Positions 26,852 through 34,980 of a DNA stretch of 64,000 nucleotides are shown one piece after another. The translations under genes and the position numbers were made by a program. The stretch's first letter is position 1. Each line of letters begins with the position of its first letter. The notes below the pieces were generated by a model, which did not search any database, had not been told where the DNA came from, and saw only the letters and a list, made by a program, of their open reading frames with translations. The stretch is from Bryobacteraceae bacterium. Lineage in GTDB: Bacteria; Acidobacteriota; Terriglobia; Bryobacterales; Bryobacteraceae. The stretch spans positions 1 to 64,000 of the forward strand of contig JAICJH010000002.1 of assembly GCA_025928545.1 (NCBI GenBank), written 5' to 3'.

Positions 26852-27184
26852 CTATTTCTTCTGCTGCGCAGGCTGAGGTGTTGCCGGCGCGCTGGTCGTC
26901 GTCTTGGCCCCGCCATGGCGTTCCAGAACCGGCGCCGAAGAGACTCCCGCGCCGCGCGTTGCGACGATAGAGAGCGCAATCGACGTCAGCATGAAAATAA
27001 TCGCCGAAATCGTCGTCGCTTTCGACAACAGAGTTGCCGAGCCCCGGGGGCCAAAAGCCGTCTGGGAACCCATGCCGCCAAAAGCCCCCGCAAGATCAGC
27101 CGCTTTGCCGCTTTGCAGCAAAACAACGATGATCAGGAAAAGGCACACCACAACGTGAACAACAATGAGAAGAGCTGAGATCAC
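26852..27184 (-). CDS. secG: Preprotein translocase subunit SecG
   Basis: About 110 residues from a GTG at 27184 ('VISALLIVVHVVVCLFLIIV'); the frame is open further upstream but those residues are not SecG-like and overlap metF. The features are two transmembrane helices flanking the signature 'VLLQSGKAADLAGAFGGMGS' and 'TAFGPRGSATLLSKAT', which match SecG. The C-terminal tail (~40 residues) is Ala/Thr/Pro-rich and ends in Lys. SecG associates with SecYE in the inner membrane and assists SecA-driven export. Overlap of the open frame with metF suggests co-transcription metF-secG-tRNA-Leu. The exact start is uncertain. Confidence 0.9.
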   Translation of the reverse strand: MISALLIVVHVVVCLFLIIVVLLQSGKAADLAGAFGGMGSQTAFGPRGSATLLSKATTISAIIFMLTSIALSIVATRGAGVSSAPVLERHGGAKTTTSAPATPQPAQQKK

Positions 27185-27222
27185 AACCAGACCAGTATAG
27201 CGCAGCAACCTCGCCAGCCAGA

Positions 27223-28092
27223 TCAGGCGAGTCCGGCCACCCGCAGTTCGGCAAAAACGTCCTTTGTGGCCGTACTCCGGTTCAACGTGTAGAAATGAAT
27301 TCCCGGGGCTCCGCCGCGCAGAAGGTCGATGCATTGCGCTGTGGCATGCGCTATTCCAAGTTGCATCAATGCCTGCGGATCTTCTTTGCGTCTTTCGAGC
27401 TCAGCCGAAAGGCGCCCGGGCAACGAAGCCCCGAATCGTACGCCCTGGGCCGCATTGCTGAGCGGCATGATCCCGGGAATAATCGGCACCTCGATTCCCG
27501 CCGCCCGCGCCCGCTCGCAAAAGCTCCAGTAGCACCTGTTGTCGAAAAACAGTTGGGTAATCAGGAAGTCCACGCCGGCGTCGACCTTCCGCTTCAGGTT
27601 CTCCAGATCCAGGTTTGGATCCAGACATTCCACGTGCTTTTCCGGGTATGCGGCGCCCCCCACTGAAACGGAGACTCCATGCTCTTGCCGGATAAATGCC
27701 ACAAGTTCATTAGCATAAGCAAATCCGCCAGGCACGGGGGCAAAATTGGTTGCCCCCTTCGGAGGATCTCCACGCAGGGCCAGAATATTCGTCACGCCTG
27801 CAGCCGTCAGACGGTTCACGACGGTGCCAATCTCATCCCGGGTCGCACCAACGCACGTGAGGTGAGCCATCGCCTCAATCCCTGCGTGGCTGCGGATACG
27901 GGAGACGACCTCCAGCGTCTTCTCACGTGTAGACCCGCCGGCGCCGTACGTGACAGATACGAAGGCAGGCTCCAGCGCACTTAATTCCCCAATCGTCCGT
28001 TCCAGTTGGGCGGCGGCCTCGTCTGATTTCGGGGGAAAGAATTCGAAAGAGATCGATGTCTTACCGGTCGCCAGCCGCTCCCGGATCAGCAT
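27223..28092 (-). CDS. metF: 5,10-methylenetetrahydrofolate reductase
   Basis: 289 residues, the normal length for bacterial MetF. Signatures seen: 'SFEFFPPKSDEAAAQLERTI', 'FVSVTYGAGGSTREKTLEVV', 'AHLTCVGATRDEI', 'NILALRGDPPKG', 'VGGAAYPEKHVEC', 'DFLITQLFFDN', 'IIPGIMPLSN' and 'GIHFYTLNRS'. The enzyme is a flavin-dependent TIM barrel that reduces methylene-THF to methyl-THF for methionine synthesis. It lies between tRNA-Arg upstream and secG downstream. Confidence 0.97.
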   Translation of the reverse strand: MLIRERLATGKTSISFEFFPPKSDEAAAQLERTIGELSALEPAFVSVTYGAGGSTREKTLEVVSRIRSHAGIEAMAHLTCVGATRDEIGTVVNRLTAAGVTNILALRGDPPKGATNFAPVPGGFAYANELVAFIRQEHGVSVSVGGAAYPEKHVECLDPNLDLENLKRKVDAGVDFLITQLFFDNRCYWSFCERARAAGIEVPIIPGIMPLSNAAQGVRFGASLPGRLSAELERRKEDPQALMQLGIAHATAQCIDLLRGGAPGIHFYTLNRSTATKDVFAELRVAGLA

Positions 28093-28147
28093 AACTTCAA
28101 CTCAGGTTGTGGCGTCATGTCAGCGATTGAGCGAATGAGAAGGATAT

Positions 28148-28223
28148 GGTGCGCCCGGCGAGATTCGAACTCACGACCTTTTGCTTCGGAGGCAAACGCT
28201 CTATCCAGCTGAGCTACGGGCGC
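28148..28223 (-). tRNA. tRNA-Arg (anticodon CCG)
   Basis: Minus-strand cloverleaf: acceptor GCGCCCG pairing with CGGGCGC, D-arm 'agctcagctggatagagc', anticodon stem TTTGC/GCAAA around loop CTCCGAA (CCG), T-arm 'gagttcgaatctc', CCA encoded at 28148-28150. 76 nt in total. Confidence 0.96.
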
Positions 28224-28293
28224 AACGTTTAACCATTCTATCTTAGCGGTGGGGAGCGATAGCGAGGCCTCGCCCGGCTTGACGCTATTCCAT

Positions 28294-28641
28294 CTACGCT
28301 CGAATCATGGTCAGCAACATCTTGAACCGCCCGTGCGCCTTCAATGCGTGCGGCTGGTTGGCCGGCATCAGCACCGTTTCGCCGGTCTTTGTCTCTATCG
28401 CTGTGCCCGATATCGTAATCACCGCGTCCCCTTCCAGGATCTGAACCATCGCATCGAAAGGCGTTGTATGCTCGCTCAGCCCCTGGCCGTCATCGAAGGC
28501 GAACAACGTGATTGTTCCCATGCCGCGCTTCATCAGTGTTCGGCTGACTACCGCGCCTTCCTGGTAATTGACCAGTTCCCCCAGGCGCAGGGCCTGCGCC
28601 TGGGGCATTTCGCTCTTATTTGGAATCGCTTCGGAACTCAT
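28294..28641 (-). CDS. Small cupin-domain protein
   Basis: 115 residues, preceded by CAGGAGA. It is a single cupin barrel: 'LFAFDDGQGLSEHTTPFDAMVQILEGDAVITI' (motif 1, with His and Glu-like positions), 'GETVLMPANQPHAL' (motif 2), and 'FKMLLTMIRA'. The metal site looks reduced to one or two His. The start lies 21 bp after the NO reductase stop, so the genes are probably co-transcribed. Similar small cupins sit next to nitric oxide or anaerobic respiration genes in other bacteria. A sensing or small-molecule-binding role is inference. Confidence 0.85.
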   Translation of the reverse strand: MSSEAIPNKSEMPQAQALRLGELVNYQEGAVVSRTLMKRGMGTITLFAFDDGQGLSEHTTPFDAMVQILEGDAVITISGTAIETKTGETVLMPANQPHALKAHGRFKMLLTMIRA

Positions 28642-28662
28642 GTCGTATCTCCTGTGCCAGTC

Positions 28663-30927
28663 CTAATCTCCCGCAACCCGAGCGCCGAATTCCGGCACCG
28701 GTACTTCCGCGCTGGCCCGAACTTTCTTTGGCGACCGCGTGGTCAGTACGAAGGCAACCAGGATCAAAGCGCCTAATGCGAACAGGGTATCGCCTGGCGC
28801 ACGCATCCATCGCAGCTGCTGCATCAGGGGCGACCCGAGGAATTCCGTACTCCGTGCATACCAGTAGCCATGTTCCACCGAAGCCCATGTCTGCATCAGG
28901 CCGACGGGAAGCAGGCTGCCGACACACATGGCGAACAGACCGCCATTCATACCCCAGAACGCGAGCCGGAGCCAGTTTTCCTTCCATTCGGCCTGCGGAT
29001 CCATTGCCCTGAGACATACAAGCATCAGGCCAATGCCCAGCATTCCGTACACGCCAAACAGTGCGGCATGTCCATGCAGCGGGGTCGTATTCAGGCCCTG
29101 CATGAAGTACAACGCGATAGGCGGGTTGATCATGAATCCAAACAACCCGGCGCCCACCATGTTCCAGAAGGCCACCGCGACAAAAAAGTTAATCGGCCAC
29201 CGATACCGCTGAGCCCAGGCTGCCAGCCGGCCGCGGCGCAGATCGTCCAGCGCCGAATACGCCACCATCGTCAGCGGCACCACTTCCAGAGCGCTGAAGA
29301 CCGAACCCCATGCCAGCGCCACTGTCGGGGTACCCGAAAAGTACAGGTGATGGCATGTTCCGATGATTCCGCCAGCCAGAAAAATGGTTGCGGATAAGAG
29401 AGCTGCTTTCGCTGCGAGTGCCGGCCGGATGAGGCCGAGCCGCGTAAAGAAGAAGGCGATCACCGTGGTCGCAAAGACCTCAAAGAAGCCTTCCACCCAA
29501 AGGTGGATCACCCACCAGCGCCAGTATTCCACGATCGAGAGATGGGTATGCTGTCCCCAGGTCAGCCCCGCGCCATAGAACAGCCCGATGGCGCCTGCGG
29601 ACAGTACGAACAGCCAAAGAAGAGGCTTTTGTTCCCCGGGCTGTTTGAGCGCCGGGCGGATGGATCGAACCACGAGAAACAGCCAAAGCAACAAGCCGAC
29701 GAACAGCAGAACCTGCCAGACTCTGCCGAGATCGACATATTCATAGCCCTGGTGTCCCCATAAGAAAGCACTGGCATCCGATAGCCGGTTGTGGATGCTG
29801 AGCCATTCGCCCGCCATCGATCCGGCCACCACAAAAAGCAGCGCGCCGAACAGGACATGCACGCCGAGGCTCTGAAACTTTGGCTCAATGCCGCTTACCA
29901 GCGGGCCGATAAAGAGTCCGGCTGCCAGCCAGGCGGTGGCGATCCAGAAGATGCCTACCTGAACGTGCCACGTTCTGCTCACGCTGTAAGGCAGTATGTT
30001 AGAGATATCGATCCCGTAAAAACCATTGCCCTCGACGCCATAATGTGCCGTGATGATGCCCATCCCTATCTGGACTACAATCAGGGCCGAAACGACCCAG
30101 AAGTACTTGAGGGTCGCGCGCTGCGACGGAGTGGCTATCCATCGGCCCAGGGGATCGGAATGGGGCAGGGATTTAGGCACTTCCTCAGCCTCTTGCGATG
30201 CATACCACCACACCATCGCACATACACCTGCCAGCAGCATGATGATGCTGACACCGGTCCACATGACACTGTCGCCGGTGGGGCGGTTGCCAATGAGCGG
30301 TTCGTAGGGCCAGTTATTGGTATAGGAAATGTGGTCGCCGACGCGATTCGCCGCCGCCGACCAGGATGTCCAGAAGATGAAGCCGGCAAACTGGCGCATC
30401 CGTTCCGGGCTGCTGACCGTTCCGGGCCGGATCGCATACGCGGGATTTCCGCCGATGAAGACATCGGAAAAATGCCGCAGGGTTGCTTCGAACGCGCGGG
30501 CTCGCACCGGCTCAATCGTGATCGTGTTCGTGGCTGAGTTGTAAGTATTCCGGCGATACATTTGCTCCAGACGGCCCTGGAGGCCCGCCTTTTCCTCGGC
30601 GCTCAACTGGTCGTACGGCTTCCCCTTTTCGGCCGCGGACCAGTCGTTCAGCACGAAGGTCGCTTCGCGATGCAACCAGTCGGCCGTCCAGTCCGGGGCG
30701 ACGTAGCTTCCGTGTCCCCAGATGGAACCCACTTCCATGCCGCCCAATGCCTGCCAGACGTTCTGGCCTCTGCCGATATCGCCCTCGGCCATCAATACTG
30801 TCCCGTCAGTACTCACGACGCGCGCGGGAATCGGCGGCATCTCCTGATAGATTCTCGTGCCAATCCAGCCTAAGACGGCGAATGAGAGCACAAATACAAC
30901 TGCGAAGCTGATCCATAGTTTTTTCAT
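28663..30927 (-). CDS. norB: Quinol-dependent nitric oxide reductase (qNorB)
   Basis: 754 residues, the length of single-subunit qNor. The N-terminal extension has the cytochrome-c-like periplasmic fold found in qNor ('GDIGRGQNVWQALGGMEVGS', 'HGSYVAPDWTADWLHREA'). It is followed by about 14 transmembrane helices of the heme-copper oxidase fold. Heme and iron ligand segments seen: 'QHTHLSIVEYWRWWVIHLWVEG', 'CHHLYFSGTP' and 'LHGHAALFGVYGMLGIGLM'. It reduces 2 NO to N2O using quinol electrons in the inner membrane. With no other denitrification reductase in the window, NO detoxification is the likely role. The palindrome GTGAC-N4-GTCAC lies about 71 bp upstream of the ATG. Confidence 0.95.
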   Translation of the reverse strand: MKKLWISFAVVFVLSFAVLGWIGTRIYQEMPPIPARVVSTDGTVLMAEGDIGRGQNVWQALGGMEVGSIWGHGSYVAPDWTADWLHREATFVLNDWSAAEKGKPYDQLSAEEKAGLQGRLEQMYRRNTYNSATNTITIEPVRARAFEATLRHFSDVFIGGNPAYAIRPGTVSSPERMRQFAGFIFWTSWSAAANRVGDHISYTNNWPYEPLIGNRPTGDSVMWTGVSIIMLLAGVCAMVWWYASQEAEEVPKSLPHSDPLGRWIATPSQRATLKYFWVVSALIVVQIGMGIITAHYGVEGNGFYGIDISNILPYSVSRTWHVQVGIFWIATAWLAAGLFIGPLVSGIEPKFQSLGVHVLFGALLFVVAGSMAGEWLSIHNRLSDASAFLWGHQGYEYVDLGRVWQVLLFVGLLLWLFLVVRSIRPALKQPGEQKPLLWLFVLSAGAIGLFYGAGLTWGQHTHLSIVEYWRWWVIHLWVEGFFEVFATTVIAFFFTRLGLIRPALAAKAALLSATIFLAGGIIGTCHHLYFSGTPTVALAWGSVFSALEVVPLTMVAYSALDDLRRGRLAAWAQRYRWPINFFVAVAFWNMVGAGLFGFMINPPIALYFMQGLNTTPLHGHAALFGVYGMLGIGLMLVCLRAMDPQAEWKENWLRLAFWGMNGGLFAMCVGSLLPVGLMQTWASVEHGYWYARSTEFLGSPLMQQLRWMRAPGDTLFALGALILVAFVLTTRSPKKVRASAEVPVPEFGARVAGD

Positions 30928-30991
30928 TGACTTGTTTTCTCCAACGGCTTACTGCAAAATCCAAGATTACGGGCGATTCCGCGGGTTCGCA

Positions 30992-31005
30992 GTGACTTTG
31001 GTCAC
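30992..31005. promoter_or_regulatory. NO-regulon palindrome, site A (upstream of NO reductase)
   Basis: GTGAC-TTTG-GTCAC is a 5-4-5 inverted repeat. Its centre is about 71 bp upstream of the qNor start. It has the half-site length and 4-bp spacer of Crp/Fnr-family operators and is shared with two more sites in this cluster. Confidence 0.7.
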
Positions 31006-31016
31006 CCGCGGCCGGC

Positions 31017-32348
31017 CTATGCGAAAACTCTTCGCGCGGGATGTGGACTCTCGGCGGTCAAGTGCGCAGGCGGGCGGCAAAAAGTCACGAGCAGGTTTGC
31101 GGCGAACAAACTGACAGCCGTCAGTTCAGTGACAGCGGAAACCGGCAGAATCCGCCAGAACAACTGCGCATACGCAAAGCCCTCGTATGCCGGAATTTCG
31201 GAAATCACGCGTAGCGCGCACCCGGCGTTGAGCAGAACCAGCGATGCGAGCATGCCGCGTTTGCTGAAGAGCACGCGCGCGCCGCAGAACGCGGGCAGGA
31301 TTCGTTGGCCGATTGCGAATACCATAACGCCCAGAAAGCCCACTGTCACTGAATGGCGCGACGCGCCCCAGATTCCTCCTGCCTGATCCGCAGCCGCGGC
31401 CCACACGGTCAGTACGCCGGCTACGGCCAGCCAGACATAAGCGACGCGGACGAACACCGGGAAAGAAGTGTGAACCCCTGCCGTCTTAGGCGGGTTCACG
31501 GTGCGGTGAAAAACGCGCAAAGCGAAAGCAGCGAGCGCGGCCGAAGCCAGAAGTAGCGCTGCCGAAATCAGGGCCTGTCCCATCAACGCGATGACGACAC
31601 CGGCCCACGCGAGCCCGGTGGCCTTCAGGAGCAGCTTGCCATCCGGTGCCTGCAGTCCTGCAAAGACCGGCAACCAGCGGGCGTTAAAGCCCCAAACCGT
31701 CGGGACAAGGAAGGCCCAGACCGGAACGGCAAGCATCCGCTGATCCAGCGTGCGTGTGATCGCGGGGGATATGCCGAGCCAGGCCGCCTGCCCGGTTGCG
31801 AACAGGTTCAGCAGCAGGGCGAAAAGGAAGCCGCAGGAGCCGGCAACCACAACCAGCATCCAGGGCTCCCTTGGCTTACGCGGAGCCGAGGGGTCGGGCT
31901 TGTGTCCTGAAACAGTGGCAAAGAAAGTCAGGAACGCCGCGAGTTCCATGGCGGCAGAAAGGGGGAGCGATACGCGCCAGTTCCAGCCCGTGACATTTGC
32001 GGCCCAGCGCAGCGTGACGCCGGCGGTCCAGAGAAGGTAGGAACTCCACGCCCGGCGCACCGCGAATTGCGGCAGGCGGCCCATTTTCGAAAGAGAATAA
32101 AAGCCGATGCCGATGACAAAGGTTCCGATCCAGCCGTAAATCTGGGCATGCCCGTGAGCCTGGAGCCATGCGGGAGAAAGAGAATCCAGCTGATGCCTGC
32201 CGCTGATGGAGACCAGATTCCATACTCCGAGAAAGGTCCCCGGGAGCAGCATGAATACGATACCGGTGATGATGTACGCCATGACCGCGCGCTGCAATTG
32301 CACTTCGCGCTGAACATTGCTGAGAGTTTTTTCGTTGCTCTTGTCCAT
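31017..32348 (-). CDS. NnrS-like polytopic membrane protein
   Basis: 443 residues and about 12 hydrophobic helices. Notable segments: 'WLQAHGHAQIYGWIGTFVIGIGFYSLSKM' near the N-terminus (two His in a helix), 'RWLPVFAGLQAP', and 'ASRHSVTVGFLGVMVFAIGQRILPAF'. The RH-x-x-TVG-type helix and the His-rich first helices resemble NnrS-like heme/copper membrane proteins linked to NO stress. The match is less certain than for its neighbours. It lies between a RIC/NapH-like unit and qNor, and carries its own palindrome about 55 bp upstream. Function within NO resistance is inferred from family and context. Confidence 0.65.
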   Translation of the reverse strand: MDKSNEKTLSNVQREVQLQRAVMAYIITGIVFMLLPGTFLGVWNLVSISGRHQLDSLSPAWLQAHGHAQIYGWIGTFVIGIGFYSLSKMGRLPQFAVRRAWSSYLLWTAGVTLRWAANVTGWNWRVSLPLSAAMELAAFLTFFATVSGHKPDPSAPRKPREPWMLVVVAGSCGFLFALLLNLFATGQAAWLGISPAITRTLDQRMLAVPVWAFLVPTVWGFNARWLPVFAGLQAPDGKLLLKATGLAWAGVVIALMGQALISAALLLASAALAAFALRVFHRTVNPPKTAGVHTSFPVFVRVAYVWLAVAGVLTVWAAAADQAGGIWGASRHSVTVGFLGVMVFAIGQRILPAFCGARVLFSKRGMLASLVLLNAGCALRVISEIPAYEGFAYAQLFWRILPVSAVTELTAVSLFAANLLVTFCRPPAHLTAESPHPARRVFA

Positions 32349-32396
32349 TTCAATCTGCCTCTGATTCGAGCGTACGGTTTCAGCGGGAAAGAGGCA

Positions 32397-32410
32397 GTGA
32401 CTGAAGTCAC
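32397..32410. promoter_or_regulatory. NO-regulon palindrome, site B (upstream of NnrS-like gene)
   Basis: GTGAC-TGAA-GTCAC, extended by one base on each side to AGTGACTGAAGTCACT. Its centre is about 55 bp upstream of the ATG at 32348. It is the most symmetric of the three sites. Confidence 0.72.
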
Positions 32411-32425
32411 TGAGCGCGGATTTTT

Positions 32426-33499
32426 TCAGGGATGGGAGAGCTCGTCGGCGTGCGGAACGAGTTCAAAATAGACTTGCTCGGGCAACGGTGTATTCCAGTG
32501 ACCACTCCAGCGCGCTCCGATGTAGGTGCCGACGAACAACGCGGCAACGCCCGCCGCTATTGCCCACGGCGGTACACGCCGGCGGCGCTGGGCTGACAGA
32601 AACAACGCTCCATCGGCCGGACAGGCCGCCACGCACTGCATGCAACCCAGGCACTCCGCCGATTGAATTGTGATCAATCGATCCACGGGCAATGCCGACG
32701 GACACGCTTTAGCGCACCTCGCGCAATCGACGCAAAGGTCCTCATCGCGGCGAATTCGCAAAGGGCTCGCCAGCGATATCAGCCCCATCAGTGCGCCATA
32801 GGGGCAAAAATAGCGGCACCAGAAATTCTGTACAAACAGCGATCCCAGCCCCAGAACCACCATCGCGGTCGCGCCTGCAATACCCAACTCCCGGAAGAGA
32901 TTGAGCATTTTGACATCGTCCACCAGACCATAAGGGCTTTCCAGAAACTGGCGAATTCCTTCCACGGACATGTCTGCGACCACATAAACGAACAGCGCCA
33001 TCAGAATGTACTTGACACCGCGCAGGGGGATGTCGAGCCACCGTGCCAGGCGGAAGTTGCGTCCGAAAAGCCGTCGTCCCAGCCGCCAGAGATACTCCGA
33101 GACGGTTCCCACGGGGCACAGCCATCCACAAAAGCTCTTTCGAAAAATCAGAGACGCCCCGAGAAATGCGATAAGCAGCAGGGTTCCGGCGGGGTGGATT
33201 GCGGGCAAATGGCCAGTCAGCAAAACGACCTTCAGGTTCATCAGCGACGCAATCGGCAACCAGCCTTCCACGCCGGCCGGCCGGCTGGCACGCACGGTTT
33301 GTCCGCTGCTTTCGTAGAAGCGGACAAACAGATAGAACTGAATTCCGATCCAGATATTCAGCAGAAGGAAGGTGAACTGAATGGTTCGCCGTAATTTCTG
33401 CGAGTAATCCGCCCCTGCCCGCCGCAACAGCTTCTTTGACGGCCTGGACGCGGGGAGTGTGCCATCAACTCGTGTGTCGTTGCGTGAGAGCGATATCAT
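32426..33499 (-). CDS. NapH/NosR-like polyferredoxin membrane protein
   Basis: 357 residues. About five transmembrane helices carry two cytoplasmic-face motifs 'CGWLCPVG' and 'CRYFCPYG', typical of NapH/CcoG/NosR-type electron-transfer proteins. They are followed by two 4Fe-4S clusters: 'CVDCARCAKACP' and 'CLGCMQCVAACP'. A last helix ('WAIAAGVAALFVGTYIG') and a short tail follow. It would pass electrons from quinol or ferredoxin to a partner oxidoreductase. It starts 15 bp after the RIC gene stop, so the two are co-transcribed under site C. Here it may supply electrons for iron-sulfur repair or NO removal (inference). Confidence 0.85.
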   Translation of the reverse strand: MISLSRNDTRVDGTLPASRPSKKLLRRAGADYSQKLRRTIQFTFLLLNIWIGIQFYLFVRFYESSGQTVRASRPAGVEGWLPIASLMNLKVVLLTGHLPAIHPAGTLLLIAFLGASLIFRKSFCGWLCPVGTVSEYLWRLGRRLFGRNFRLARWLDIPLRGVKYILMALFVYVVADMSVEGIRQFLESPYGLVDDVKMLNLFRELGIAGATAMVVLGLGSLFVQNFWCRYFCPYGALMGLISLASPLRIRRDEDLCVDCARCAKACPSALPVDRLITIQSAECLGCMQCVAACPADGALFLSAQRRRRVPPWAIAAGVAALFVGTYIGARWSGHWNTPLPEQVYFELVPHADELSHP

Positions 33500-33514
33500 C
33501 GCCCAACTCCTTCC

Positions 33515-34237
33515 TTAGCCGGCTTGCTCCATCTCCACGGCACGCGGAAACAGGGCATTATTCTCCAGGTGAATGTGCTGATGGAGGTCGTGTTCGAACT
33601 CCTCCAGCGCGAGATATAACCCGAGGTACGTGGGGCACGCTCCAACCGGCGCCTTGTACCCGCTCGAAAGTTCGCGAATGCGCGCCAGCAGTGCGCCCGC
33701 GTCGTCGTGTTCCGCCACCATGTTCGCGATCGGCCGCTGTACTGTACCAAAGAACGCCGGAGGCACGGGATTGCCGGCCTGAACCGCCTGTTCCATTTTC
33801 GCGATATAAGGAAACAGCACCTGCTCTTCCTTGAGCATGTGGGTGGAGAGTTCCTGGCTGACGGCTGAGAAGAGTTGTTCAATCTGCCCAATCTCCGGCC
33901 GGTCAGCTCCATGCCTCGCGAGAACTCTGGCGAGTAACGCATCAATTCGCGGCGTCTCCTGGCGGACATAGGCGTGATGTTTTCCGACGATCTGTCCAAT
34001 TAATTCGCTCAGCGGCTTGCCAGTCCACTCGGCGGCCTCCGGCCCGACGGGCTCCTGTCCGGCTTGCACCAGAAGTTCGAGGACGCGGGTAAGATCCACG
34101 CTGGCGCGGGAACAGGCGTCACTCAGAGGCCTTTTTCCGCCGCAGCAATAGTCTATTCCCAGCGATTCAAAAATTCTGATGCTGGCCGGATTCTCCAACG
34201 CGATTTCCCGAACGGTTTTTTCAAGTGTGGTTGCCAT
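33515..34237 (-). CDS. Iron-sulfur cluster repair di-iron protein (RIC; ScdA/YtfE family)
   Basis: 240 residues from the ATG at 34237 (AGGAAAG upstream); the longer frame to 34372 lacks family similarity and runs over the operator. N-terminal ScdA_N-like domain has 'SIRIFESLGIDYCCGG'. The hemerythrin-like part carries His/Glu ligands in 'GKHHAYVRQETPRI', 'STHMLKEEQVLFPYI', 'MVAEHDDAG' and 'HDLHQHIHLENNALFP'. The family repairs Fe-S clusters after nitrosative or oxidative damage. It is first gene of a two-gene unit with the NapH-like gene, with a palindrome about 55 bp upstream. Confidence 0.94.
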   Translation of the reverse strand: MATTLEKTVREIALENPASIRIFESLGIDYCCGGKRPLSDACSRASVDLTRVLELLVQAGQEPVGPEAAEWTGKPLSELIGQIVGKHHAYVRQETPRIDALLARVLARHGADRPEIGQIEQLFSAVSQELSTHMLKEEQVLFPYIAKMEQAVQAGNPVPPAFFGTVQRPIANMVAEHDDAGALLARIRELSSGYKAPVGACPTYLGLYLALEEFEHDLHQHIHLENNALFPRAVEMEQAG

Positions 34238-34285
34238 CTTTCCTGCTCCCTGTTTCGAGAATAGGGCGGCAACCGATCCTGCGCA

Positions 34286-34299
34286 GTGACTAAAGTCAC
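34286..34299. promoter_or_regulatory. NO-regulon palindrome, site C (upstream of RIC gene)
   Basis: GTGAC-TAAA-GTCAC; centre about 55 bp upstream of the RIC ATG at 34237 and just downstream of the zinc-ribbon gene stop. It has the same half-sites and spacer length as sites A and B. Confidence 0.72.
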
Positions 34300-34310
34300 C
34301 GCTTGTGCTT

Positions 34311-34949
34311 CTAGGTGCGTGGTTCGGCTGTGGGATTGGCGGGCGGTGCAAATCTGGCGCCCAGCGCGCCACCGGCGGCGCAGATACCCACCACCAGGGC
34401 GAACACCATTAACATCACCATCAGAAGCACGGCCCCGAGCATGGTTGGATTGTTGACGACTTCCGACATCCGCGGATCCTGTTTCACCATCTGATCGAGC
34501 ATTTCACGTCCGGTAGAAGAAGCCATCGTGATCGAAAAGACTACCGCCATGCTGACGAAGGCAAAAAGCCCTGTCAGAAACCCCAGGCGCGCGCCGGACG
34601 CCACATCGAGACGCAGGCCCGTGAGCCGGCGATAGAGACGTACGCCGCCCCATCCGGCCAGCAGCCACCACACAAAGAAGAGGTAGTTCACGACCGGCAG
34701 CATCTCCGCCATCATGATCCCCAGCGACATCATGAAAGCTACGCGCAGGGCAATCGGGTTAGCGAAACTGATCGGCAGCGGAACGGGCGTAATGATTACC
34801 GCCGGGGCGGGTGGAGGAGGAGGCGGCGGAGCGAACTCCTCCTGCTCGGCGGCCGTCAGTTCGTGGACAGGCCGTCCGCAGCGGTGGCAAAAACGCGCGT
34901 TTTCGACAACGACGGTACCGCACGTACATCTTTCGGGCGTATCGGGCAT
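34311..34949 (-). CDS. Zinc-ribbon membrane protein of unknown function
   Basis: 212 residues. The N-terminal double-Cys zinc ribbon 'CTCGTVVVENARFCHRCGRP' is followed by a Pro run and about four hydrophobic helices ('FMMSLGIMMAEMLPVVNYLFFVWWLL', 'GFLTGLFAFVSMAVVF', 'LLMVMLMVFALVVGICAAGG'). This architecture is common among uncharacterised acidobacterial proteins. No enzymatic motif is visible. It is co-directional with the NO genes, but it ends before operator C and is probably a separate unit. Confidence 0.75.
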   Translation of the reverse strand: MPDTPERCTCGTVVVENARFCHRCGRPVHELTAAEQEEFAPPPPPPPAPAVIITPVPLPISFANPIALRVAFMMSLGIMMAEMLPVVNYLFFVWWLLAGWGGVRLYRRLTGLRLDVASGARLGFLTGLFAFVSMAVVFSITMASSTGREMLDQMVKQDPRMSEVVNNPTMLGAVLLMVMLMVFALVVGICAAGGALGARFAPPANPTAEPRT

Positions 34950-34980
34950 GAGATGCGCCTGTCACGAAACAGGCACAATT

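Noticed and set aside
26742-28223. tRNA genes as ends of an integrated island
   Set aside because: Housekeeping genes (secG, metF) lie between them and no integrase or duplicated tRNA 3' end was found.
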